Assembly (NCBI GenBank): GCA_024349245.1
Contig: JALDNG010000863.1
Location: forward strand, 1-64,000
Length of the DNA: 64,000 bases
Source of the DNA: Neodontobutis hainanensis
Lineage: Eukaryota; Chordata; Actinopteri; Gobiiformes; Odontobutidae
Direction of reading: 5' to 3'
The notes below the pieces were generated by a model. That model was not told the DNA's origin. It worked only from the letters and a program-made list of their open reading frames with translations, and did no database searches. How positions within the stretch are numbered: position 1 is the first letter of the stretch; the number at the start of each line of letters is the position of its first letter. This document shows positions 39,450 to 50,300 of the stretch, piece after piece. The position numbers and the translations under genes were made by a program.

Positions 39450-40190
39450 TACATTTATTTCCCCAATCTGAATGTATTTTCTCCATTAATATATCGGAAG
39501 ATTTATCATGAATTATCATTCGTTTTCTTGAGTCTAATTTGATCGTGTAACCCTCATAATTCATCATATTTAGATTCTTGCACTTTTAATATTTTTCCAT
39601 TTCATGATATCTATAGTTATACCCTGATTATTCTTCAACAAAATAAGCTTATGAAAAGTGGTCCCCAGTTTAATTATCATGAACTTTAATATGATATAAT
39701 TCGTAATCTCATTCACAGAAAAGAGTCTCGTTCTTTAAATTCTCTTTAAGTATTATCTGGAGTAAGCGTAATTTTCTTGTTATCTGTGAAAACATGAGTT
39801 TTGCTGGTTTATATAATATTATTTTAAGAGATTAAATGATAAGTCTCTGCAAATAAACTCATTTTCGACAAAGTCAAATCGTTTATCAGGTTTATAATTT
39901 ATAACAAAATATGAAAATCAATTTTAGACCTAAATAAGAACAGATACGATTCTGTTTGTGCTAGTGTCAATTTGGATGGAAAAATGTTTCTAATATCTAA
40001 GAAAACATAAATAAGTTTGTGCCTATATTTCTGCGTAAACATTTGACACAACAAACGTATCGTCCTTATTCCATTCGAATCTGATTTTTCCCTTTAAATT
40101 GTCTGTACTTTTGAAAAATATTTCGCCAATATTTGATAGACGGTTGATAAAAATTCAGTGTACCTATATGTTTTATCAACTGCGCGTTTT
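39450..40190 (-). pseudogene. Element B RNase H / linker zone
   Basis: By position, between the RT thumb and integrase, this must hold RNase H and the tether. Composition is still raised, and short minus-strand frames such as KLTLAQTESYLFLF could be the RNase H block before the conserved helix. I cannot place catalytic residues with confidence. The call rests mainly on element order. Confidence 0.4.
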
Positions 40191-40194
40191 TAGG

Positions 40195-40870
40195 GTTTTT
40201 CCTTGATTAATGCCTTGACCCTTGATATGTCTGGTCAAATACGATCTATGGAAATGACTAGTCCGAGATATTTAACTTCTTTCTGTCAAAATTTGTTTTT
40301 TTAATATTAATTGAAATCCTATAGGACCTGAGAATTCAAATAAATGTCTTTAAATCATCTAGATGTTCTTTATATGAATTTAAGAAACAAAAATATCATC
40401 CATGAGTATTTTAACAAACGATAAATACCCTTACATATATATCATGGCTATTTTAAAGACTCGTGACGCATTTTTCTCACAGAAACATAATTTTGTAAAT
40501 TCAAACTCACAAAATGACACTACAACTTTAATTGTATTGAATGGATTCTTCAGCTAATTCTACCTGTAAACCGCCACATTCGAAATTCATTGTTGAGAAG
40601 ATTTTGCCACCAACACAATTCGAGGTAGAAGTTATTCAAATTGGAGCAGAGAAAACTATCACTTACTCAATTCTAGATTAAATTTTTTTATCAACTATCA
40701 GTCATGCCTCTCCAGATATGTTAAAAAATACAAACAACAGTGCTCTAAAATTGATATTCACTTTTCTTTATTATAATCAAGGTTTAAGAATCGATCGATT
40801 TCCTATCTTTTTGAGCTGCTTTGAGCCAGGAATCGCATGTGGTTTACTCGTAGTGAGTGACCAATATTTT
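40195..40870 (-). pseudogene. Element B reverse transcriptase relic
   Basis: In minus-strand order, over several frames: KPHAIPGSKQLKK (from about 40,845), the usual entry block of gypsy RT; IDRFLNLDYNKE, the finger helix; RSTVVCIF, where the family has a serine-proline-valine strand; GGKIFSTMNFE and LQVELAEESIQY (about 40,612-40,530), the palm strand, with the first catalytic aspartate replaced by asparagine; ILMDDIFVS, the YxDD box, with both aspartates at 40,395-40,400; and YLGLVISIDRI, a stop, then PDISRVKAL (about 40,285-40,200), the thumb/connection signature. At least four frame changes. RT identity is secure and the copy is inactive. Confidence 0.82.
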
Positions 40871-40899
40871 GTATTTTAATATAACCAGATGTTTCGACG

Positions 40900-41950
40900 T
40901 TAGAATCGATACTCTTGCAAAATTATTATCCACGTATTTTTCGATAACATTTTTTACTTTCTCAGATACTGTGTCAGCTGGTTAAAGTCAAGTTTGATCT
41001 ATTTTAGAAGATTTGACATCTAGATTAAAACATGTTCTGGCTTTAAAAAATTGGCCAACGAAATGGTTTTTCGATCTATTTGTATCTCTTAAATTTTAAT
41101 TTCAATCTTAACTCCGTTATTGTACATGAAGTCAATATCAAGTAAATCCTGTTTTCAAAATTTTGAAAACACGAAAAATTTGCCCTCAACAGAATTCTGA
41201 TGCATTGAGCTAACAGACCAATGAAGCCATTTCTAATCAAATATATTTGGTATTTTTAGCACATTTTATCTCTAATAACTTAAATTTCTCTAAACGAAAA
41301 GCGTTTTTGAAACAGAATTCTCTTGAAATTTAGCCAAATAGTTATCCCATGAAGATAAGACTGATTTAGGAAAGGTTTCAATCTCAATCTAAAGTTAAAT
41401 TGAAGAGGTTATAGATCTCTCTTCCTTGATGATAAAACTATTTTTTCCTAGCGCCTCACCTGGTTGTTTCTTGGATAATGTTCACTGGCCATATAATTAT
41501 ATCCTTCGTCTTAGAATCTTGTTTCATGAAACAATCAAGGGTGTAATTTATAAATGATCGAAAAAAACGAAAAGAATTTTATCGCAAATTGTAATTGGTT
41601 TCGTTTCTAAGCTAGTTTGGCTGACTTTGAAGTTTATATCTGAAGGTGTTTTGATGACCGCTTCCGTATTAATAACTCACAGGAACGTTACTATCATACT
41701 ATGAGCTCCTGTTTTGACATTTCAATTTCGTTTTCTTATTCAATTCAGAGAATAAAGTCTCATCGATTTGATTCTGTCTCTCCTTCTTTCCCCATTTCTT
41801 TATCATTGTTAACTCTTCAACTGTTCCAACAATATCCTTATAAAAATCCTAAATGAGCTAATAGTGGTCCTGTTTCAGAGATTTGATCTTTCTATATAGT
41901 TTAACAACTATTGACACTGGATACTTTTAAAAGCAAATAGCTTAAACAAA
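40900..41950 (-). pseudogene. Element B short gag / protease zone
   Basis: Only about 1.05 kb lies between the 5' LTR and RT, so a full gag plus protease would not fit. Broken minus-strand frames of 20-40 codons are present, such as EKIVLSSRK. I found no zinc knuckle and no protease DTG/DSG triplet. The assignment rests on position and raised G+C only. Confidence 0.35.
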
Positions 41951-41999
41951 TCATTTGTGCGGTGCATCTTTCAACAGCAGGGTGATAGAATGGGCTTAC

Positions 42000-42437
42000 A
42001 AATCTCAGAAGAAGCATATATGCTCAATAATCTACCCAGTTACATCGCACTAATAGAGATCGAAAATGGTAAATCTACTGGATACAATCTTTTTTTCCAT
42101 GCCATCTATTCCAAGATTCGTCTCTTCTATTTTAATCACATTTTCGTTTATTTTAACTTAGAATGTGTATCAAGCCTTATCGCAACGTCAAGAATTTCGT
42201 TCCTCACTCTTTGAATATCTCAGAGAGATACTACATTAAGGTACTCCAACAGTATATAGTCTGTCAGCACTTGACTCGTGAGTATGGATTTAAAACTGTT
42301 TTAATCCTTCCGACGATACTTCATTGGCGTTTATTCGATATTTTCACTTAAAAATTTTGTTCGCTCAATAAAATAATTATAAATAATGATCTCTCTAATT
42401 TCTAAATCCGCGCCTCTATATTTATGGCGCATGCCCA
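42000..42437 (-). repeat. Element B 5' LTR
   Basis: Sister of 38,100-38,530; see the anchors given there. The outer end is placed at GGCGCATGCCCA (42,426-42,437). On the minus strand this starts with TG, as LTRs do, and marks a drop to background composition. Two plus-strand frames here (41,957-42,214 and 42,163-42,351) are incidental. In the element's direction it is followed by the short gag/protease zone. Confidence 0.6.
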
Positions 42438-42583
42438 AATAATATGATCCAAATTTTTTGTAATATCAATGTTATGACATTTTAACATTTCTCTTAAAAA
42501 TGATGTTAAATTTTATTATTGAGAAAACAGAAAAATTAAAAACCAATGTAGTTTTAAAATGTTAGACGATGATTTACGAGATC

Positions 42584-42616
42584 AAGCGGCTTAATTATCA
42601 TACCAGCCGCCGCCTT
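42584..42616. repeat. GC-rich hairpin outside element B
   Basis: AAGCGGC at 42,584-42,590 pairs with GCCGCCTT at 42,609-42,616, with one bulged base and an 18-base AT-rich loop. In this DNA such a G+C-rich stem is exceptional. It lies about 150 bases outside the 5' LTR of element B. It could be a terminator-like or small-RNA structure, or the tip of an older inserted element. Nothing around it decides which. Confidence 0.5.
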
Positions 42617-43409
42617 AACGATTAAATAAACAAATAAATTTATTGATACGTTAAAAACAGTCATTATTTTAATTATTGTAAAATCTTAGTGATATGATGT
42701 ATGCGACCAATTTTATTTGGGAATATTATCATACCATCTTTTCTGATAATTTTAAAATTTATAAAACACCTGAAACAAGTAAAGAAGACTATCATCGATT
42801 ATACCAAGCTAGTCGATCGAATAAGCTCATTCATACAATAATTTTGTGGAAAGTCGTCATATACTAATCAGAATAGGTACTTATTTTGATATCATTATGA
42901 AACTATCAACTGTGGAGTAGCTTAGGATTTGATAAAAATATCAGTCAATCTCTAAATCCTATTTTTAATAAAATTTCCCTTTTAAAAGTTCGTAATACAA
43001 ACGGTCTTAGAAAAAATAAATTTTTCTAAATTTAGAATGAGATCTTTTTAATTATTTTCTTGAACTAATAAAAAAATCTGATTATATTTGAGGGTTATAA
43101 ACGTTATATATATTATAAATTAAGTTTTAATTCTTGGAATAGTTGATACAAATAACTGTAATATTTAACATTTAATTTTTAGGTTTGCTTAAATCACCCG
43201 TAAAAATAAATGAGTTATTCGATCAGTTACACCCATATCATCATTAGGATGAAAGATCAAACTGTAAACACTATACAATCTTGAGTATCAAAACTAAAAT
43301 AATTTTTTGAGAAATTCTGATATTTTAAAAATACCACAATGAATTATATTTATGAAATATTAATTTGATTTTGGAACATTAAATTACTTTTATAACGTTG
43401 GATAATAGA

Positions 43410-43720
43410 TTATGATATATTATCATGACTTGAAACCGTAGGCGTTAAGTGTGGTTTACATATCATTGTCGTTTTACATACATGAACATTAAAATACATA
43501 TCTATAAATATCCTGTAACTCATAATGATATTTTTTGAACAGCCATAATAAAAAACCTTTCATGGCTTCCATAGACGAAAATATAAGTAAACGTACGCCA
43601 TTTTTACACCACGCTCTTTCTGCACCTTATCGTTGGCTCATAATGATGAAGCCAGATTAAATCGTCGTTAATATATTCGGATTAAATCGGCACATAATTA
43701 TATTTTACTGTCATTAAGAG
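43410..43720 (-). pseudogene. Mariner-type transposase fragment
   Basis: The minus strand at about 43,670-43,590 reads NDDLIWLHHYEPTIRCRKSV, a stop, then KWR. This matches the hallmark of mariner transposases around the first catalytic aspartate (D at 43,661-43,663), where a tryptophan, a histidine pair, tyrosine-glutamate-proline and then a tryptophan-arginine follow. Further on, in another frame, MEAMKGFLLWLF suits the next beta strand. SSHDN at about 43,433-43,419 suits the second aspartate block (D at 43,422-43,424). The spacing between them is about 80 codons where the family has 90 or so, so a small deletion is implied. The N-terminal DNA-binding half and the terminal inverted repeats are not visible. 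A dead fragment. Confidence 0.55.
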
Positions 43721-43799
43721 AAGATGCATCTAGTCGTTATTTTATGGGCTGTTTTTGTTGAAGTAAGATAGATTTATAATTTTTTGTATGTAAAAAATA

Positions 43800-46700
43800 C
43801 TATTACAGTTTACATATTTTTAATAATTTAACATTTATTTTTTCACTTGTATTCACATAATTCTTTGTTCAACATTAATTTAGTTGATCGTGTTAGATAA
43901 ATTGTACATTTTTCTCAATAACTATTTCATGTGATGATTTCTATAATCAAATTTCTTCATGTAATAAATATTACATATCTACGAGAGTTAATTTGCAGAT
44001 TTATGCTTTGGCATTAACCATTTTGCAGTTGCATATTTAATATATTTCAACCTTTATCATTTATCAGCGGTGTTATATCTATAAATGTGAACGTAATGAA
44101 ACCTTTTTTTTTGCCATTTTGTTTTTAATATCTATTTATGTTCATAAATTTAAAAAATTCAGTTTTATGTGATAAATTTCAACTTAATATCCGAAAAATT
44201 AAATCAATTGACAAAAATTATACCTAAAAATCATCTGCTTGATGATAAATTTGAATCGATAACTGCTTTTAATTTTAAAACCTTGTATTTATTACTTTTA
44301 TGATAATGTTTTAAAATCAAACATTATTTCTGATTATTTCATTTTCTAGATTTTACAATGATCAGTTTTAAATTAAAATAAGTTTTTTAACTTTATGATA
44401 TTATTTTTCGTGATTTGAAACATTTATTTGATTAAATATTCAATAAATTTGTGTTTATGCTTTCATTTGAAATTTATATTTTTCTGCCAAAAATAATATT
44501 TTAACTTGTCGTTTGAAAAATTTCCAATTTATTGAAACTTTAAGAGAGAAATTAATATTTTTGTCAAAGAATTCATAAAATTTACATGCATATTTATGTT
44601 TTTAAAGATGATATTGACTATCATTACCTTTACTTTTCATTAAAAAGTTTGAAATTTTGAAATATATCGCGTTTCTTATAAGATCACTCAAAATTTCATC
44701 GTTACTGGAACATAATTCAATTTGTTATCCCCATAACATTTTTTCAAGTTAATTTTTCTTATGATGAATTGAATTTTATTTTTGTTGATACTATTTAAAA
44801 GAAAATCACAAACTTTTATTTTGATTTACCAATCACAATTTTAGAAAATTATATCTCTTTTTTTTTATATTTGTCATTAAATTTTCTCATATAGATAATC
44901 ATATCGACTCGGTTTTTAAATTGTGATTATGCCTGTGATATTATTTATTTACAAAATTTTTTCATAAGAATTTTAATCTCTTATACCCTAAAATATCAAA
45001 TGATTTTATAAGAATCATCAATTTCGATATTTTTCTTGAAAAACTCTATTTTCTATCATACGGTTTTTGAATTTAAAGGCTTGAAAAAGAAGTCATAATT
45101 TGACTAGATGTAAATTATTTTTGTTATTTATATTAATTTGCTGATTTACATTATCAATTAATTTCTTTAAATTATTTAATTTAATAAAATTTTCGAAACG
45201 TGATAGCACTTAATACATCAACCATATTTTTTATGATACAGGTTCTTCTATTCTCATTCTCTCGACTGAAATTAATTCTGAATTGACTTGAGTTAATTAG
45301 GATTACAATTTAAAGAGCATACAATATTTTTACGTAAAAACTATATTTACCTAGTTTTGAAGCAAATTATTCCAACCTTTACGAGTTCGATATATTTTTA
45401 AGCTATAAATACCATTGATAAAAGCATAATTTTTTATCCTTGAAACTAAAATAAATCACTTCTCTTTTTGTTGAAATAGTTACATAAAATTTTATATTTA
45501 GGTTTTTTTTCTTGGAGGAAAGGTAGAAGCTTTTGGAGATAATATACGATACCCACCAAAAGAGGTATCAATAAACTCACAATAATTGAAATTTTTTTAG
45601 TCGAAGTTAATATATGGAGAATATTTGCCATATATTTAAAAATAAAATTAGTTTGTATGATGTAATTAAAAAAACTTAGAATAAAATTTTTCCTAGCTCT
45701 AGACCTTACATTTTTGAAATTTAATATTTTTAATAAAGAATATTTTATTGACATAACATTAAAATTCATCCCACAGCCTCTATAGAAATATTATTATTCA
45801 CTGATTATAACAAACGCTTTTGTTTTTAAAATTTATGACTTATAAAAAATCAAATGTTTGAAATCATTTGAAAAATAAAAATATTCTCTTGAAAATGAAA
45901 AGAAAACATTACGAGAACATATTCTTGTTATATTATTCTTTTTAAATTTAGATTATAACAATTTTCAACCATTTTCATAAAAAACACACATCCTATTTTC
46001 AGAAACTGTTATTTATTGATACCAATGCAATCATTTATCTTTTAATTATATTTTTCATTCAAAAATTAACATCTCAATATTTTTTACATAATTTTTATAA
46101 ACAAAAATCTAAAATGTCTTTTATCTTTCTTAAACTTTAAATAGAAATAGTTTGAAAATTTGTGATCGAATTAACATTTAAAATATTCTTTAATTTAAAT
46201 TATCAAATGATTGTTATCACGTTAATTTTAAACTTTCCTCTTTAAGATTTTTAAATATCTTAGATTTCATTGTTAAAAAATAAAACCTTTAATTTCAATC
46301 AACCTTAATTTTTTGAGAGTTAAATCACAGAATATTCTAGTTTATGTCAATATTTATTCTAGATATTTCGCTTTTCAAAAAACATCACATGAATAATATT
46401 TTTATGTGAAAATTATCACTTGATGTAGATAATATATCCTTCTATCATTTAATTGTTCTTCATAAATAACCAAAACTCTCTTTATTTTTCATTCTACTTT
46501 CAACATTTTTAAGCATTAAAGTTCTTTTATTGATATGAAATTAAACGTATTAACATTGATTTTACGCATATTCTGTGAATATTTTCAACAAAATTAACAT
46601 TTTTTGACTTTTTATGATAGATTGAAATTTGAAAAACATTAATTTAATTATTGTTTTGAATGATTAATATGTGCCATTTTATACCTATATCTGCTTTTCA

Positions 46701-47340
46701 AAAAATTTTAAAATTGTGAAAATAAACGTCATTAATTTTATATGTTAAATAACTTTAACAAATAATCAATAAATTATTCACTAAATGTTAAAAATTAAAA
46801 TTTCTTATCATCTATGTTAAATAAATTCAAATATTTTTCAAAGATATATATTTTTTATCATTTTAATCTTAAAAAATTATAGATATAAAAATTTAAAAAT
46901 AATTCGTAACAGATATTCATTTTTGACTTATAAAGGCAACTTTAAACTAAATATGTAAAGTTATTTTTCTATTAGTGAGCGCTACGTTTAAATTTTTTTT
47001 TGTTTGAATGAAAAATTTCTTTTACATTTGAACTATTTTTACTCTCTTTTGAATTTCCTGGTATATGACAGGAAAATGCACTTAATATTTTAGGTTTTAA
47101 ACCAAATCTTCATATTATACAATTTTTTTACATTTTTTTAATTTAAAAATATTTTGATTTCACAGTAAATTTAATTCACCAGATATTTCTTTGAATAAAA
47201 TAAATACTTCCCAAAGATATTGTTTTTTATACATTTTTCATCATTAATAAAATTTTTAACAAACTTTTGAAAAACGCTTTTAATTTTAAATTTATAAAAA
47301 AATAAAATTTATTGTTATCAGGAAATGAAATCATTTTTAC
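43800..47340. other. AT-rich stretch with T over A on the plus strand
   Basis: No gene is recognised in 3.5 kb. Sampled lines are lopsided: 43,801-43,860 has 31 T and 20 A; 45,121-45,180 has 34 T and 19 A; 46,441-46,500 has 13 C and 1 G. Other lines in the same stretch are balanced, so the skew is patchy. The longest minus-strand frame here, 107 codons at 45,446-45,769, has a hydrophobic segment (SIIVSLLIPLLVGIVYYL) but no recognisable family. Confidence 0.45.
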
Positions 47341-47344
47341 GAGA

Positions 47345-50300
47345 TATTTCGAAACTAGTAGAATTTATTTTTAATTTGCAAGGTTGGAAGTGCAAAGGAT
47401 TTCATGAGAACTGTACGTTTACATTTTTAATTTAATTTAACCATAAAATCTAGTTCATAAATTTAAAAATGATATTTTATCTGTTTTTTAAAACAAGAAA
47501 AGTCTATTTATCGAAATTATATTTCATTAAAATTTTTCTTGTTTTCAAAATTATTTGTAGTTTATACTCACAAAAATTCGATTTAAATTAATTAAACTTA
47601 AATTTCCACAATGTTTTGCTTTTTCTTTTTAAATTAACAAAATAAGGTTGAAAATTCACTTCCAGAATTAGAGGTTTTTAGTTGATATCATAATAGGCTA
47701 AAAAAGTTAAACAAAGAGATCAGTAATTATTTTTGGTCACTTAATTTCTTAATTTTGCTCATTTATAAAAAATGCCTTATTTTATTTTTATGAAAGACTC
47801 TAAAAGATATAAATTTTACTTATCAGAATTTCTTAAAATATTTTTTAAAAGCAACTATGTGAAAAATTGTTTTAACATTAATTTTAAACGTTATTTATTT
47901 ATCTGAAATGTTAGGCCTAGTATGAAGATGGTAACTTCAAAAATGCTAAAAACTCGATGAAACTAATTTTGCCAGAAATTCAAGGAGTAATTTTTATTTT
48001 ATAAAAAGCGAATGGATGTTTTTGATGAATTAGAACAGGTGTGTATTTTCGTATATCGACATATGTTTCCAATGTTTTAAAAATAGAAACGATATTTTTA
48101 TATAGATTTAATATTATCAATAGATTTTTTGAATAAATTAAATCTATGATATATTCTTAACGTTATTTGTTGATGATATCTTTGTAACGATATTATGAGG
48201 TATTTTATTGATTTCAAAAGTTTTTAAAATATAAATCATATAGGCGCTAATTATGTTTTAAATTTTAAAATATTTTATAAATTCAGCATTCTCACGAAAA
48301 TTTTACTCATGAAGTATTTTAAAATTTTTGATTTCTACTTGTATCAGTAAATATAAGTTTGTTAAATCGACAATAAAAAACAAATAAACTATTAATAAAA
48401 TTATTACGTTTTCTACGATTTATTCTATGATGTAAAAGTTCATAATTTGAATATCTTTATTTCTTTTACAAATTTATTTTTTATAAGCATTAAAGCAAGA
48501 CTAAAATATTTTCAGCTTGTTACAATGTTCTTTTTATACGTTGTATCCTTATTAATAATGTAATATTTTGAGTTTTTTTCTGTTGAGTTAAAAATATTTA
48601 TTTTTGAGCATAAACTATCAGAAATTCAAAAATGAAGTGGCCAAATTAAAGAAATTAGTATGAAAGATTATTTGATTTAGTTTCAATTATTAGACACTTT
48701 GTCAAAGGTATTTTTTGAAAATTTTACATTCTATGGGATATTTTTAATGTTTCATATATTTATACAATTATAAATAACGAATATTATTTAAATTAAATTC
48801 AAAATAATAACCCTAATGTGAATAAATATACGAAGTAATCATTTTTAATTTTTATTCTTTTTCAAATTCAATTTAAGAATAAACTTGTCTCATCGTCGAA
48901 GGTAAATTTAATTTTAAATAAACGAGTGAACGAGGTTAATTTCGAAATAAAAACATTTTTTAAGCAAATATTTGAAATATCAATGCTACATTTATCATTT
49001 AATTATTTTAAGAATTTTATATTGATTTTAAACTCCGAGAAAAAAATTAAAATTCATGAATATGAAATTATATTGACTATTCCTTTAAAATAAACTTTAT
49101 CCAGATTATTTTTAGGTTCATAATTAAATTTTTAAAATTTATATAGAACTACGAAAAAGATTCCAAAGAGTTTTGGCGGTTAACGTCAAATCTTGAGCTA
49201 AGGTATCCCTCATTTATGGTTCAATATTAAATTGAACCAAATAAACTGAACCAAATTTTACTTAATTTATTATTTGGTTTAGCTTCATGTTTTGGTGTCT
49301 GAATTTTCTAAATGCAGTAAATATATTTAATATGCTTTTATTATTCAGAATTTTTCTGTTTTGTTTTTTAAGTTTCTTTATTAATCTTAATCCAATGTTA
49401 AATTTTCGATTCTCTATGAAAGTTCAGTTAATTCTTAAAGTCAAAATTTTAGAGTCATGAATTTTACATTCCATGTCACAATCATTTTATAATGTCTTAT
49501 ATATCTGTCAATAAAGGTAAAAATTTCAAATATCTGACAGATAGAACTACAAATCCCGAGTATATCATCTTATATTAATAAGTTGCAGAAATGATTAACT
49601 TCTACAAATATGTGTTCAATAATTTTTTTGTTTATCAGAAAGCTATAAGGATTTTAATACAAAATCTACCTCAGCCGTAATATTATAAAATCAAAACAGA
49701 GGTCCGTTTATTTTAATCTTTAAAAATAAATTTATCGTTCATAAATTAAAATTGAAAATGTTAATGGCAAGATAAAAATACTCAATAAGGTGTTTATTTT
49801 GAATATTTGATTTTAACTTAGAATATAAATGAGAAACATCAAAATTAAAATTTAACTTGTGAGGATTCTAATGAAGCTCGATTTAATTTTGAAAGAGTAT
49901 AAGGAAATAGATTGCTATGAGTATGAAAATTGACAATATTTGTTTATGATTTTGAATTCTCGGATAAGGGATTGTGTTATAATATTTCTGAAATGTAAAG
50001 TGCAATTAAATCGATTTCTCTAAATCGTAAAAATTATCACTTGTTGTACTTTATGATTTAAATTGAGTTATATTCAACAGTACAAATTTCTAGTTCATTG
50101 GCACATTTAAACAAATTGAATATTATCAGATAATTTAAGCGAATTTATCGGAAATATGCTGCCATATTTTTACTTCATAAAAACAGATACCAGAAAGAAC
50201 TTTGAGTATATGATTATTATTTTTATTTTATGAATAACCGTTTTTAGAATTAAAACAACTGTCTTCAATTTGATAAAAATTATATGAAATATAGGCAAAC

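Larger units (their letters stand above)
38100..42440 (-). mobile_element. Element B: decayed Ty3/gypsy-type LTR retrotransposon
   Basis: A relic of about 4.3 kb reading right to left, like element A, with LTRs at about 42,000-42,437 (5') and 38,100-38,530 (3'). RT and integrase are recognisable in the gypsy order. Compared with A the key residues are better kept: RT still has MDD in its catalytic box, and the integrase aspartate-aspartate-glutamate triad can be traced with 65- and 36-codon steps. The sequence is nevertheless broken by frameshifts and stops throughout. Its RT finger and palm (RSTVVCIF, GGKIFSTMNFE) differ from those of A (RKSTANSTHKV, VRFCVYYRN), so the two are separate lineages and not copies of one family. 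No target-site duplication or primer-binding site was resolved. Confidence 0.82.

Noticed and set aside
41957..42351. Two overlapping plus-strand frames (85 and 62 codons)
   Set aside because: They coincide with the 5' LTR of element B, which is non-coding, and read against the element.
45446..45769. 107-codon minus-strand frame with a hydrophobic segment
   Set aside because: About one frame of this length is expected by chance somewhere in 64 kb at this composition, and no family or splice context supports it.
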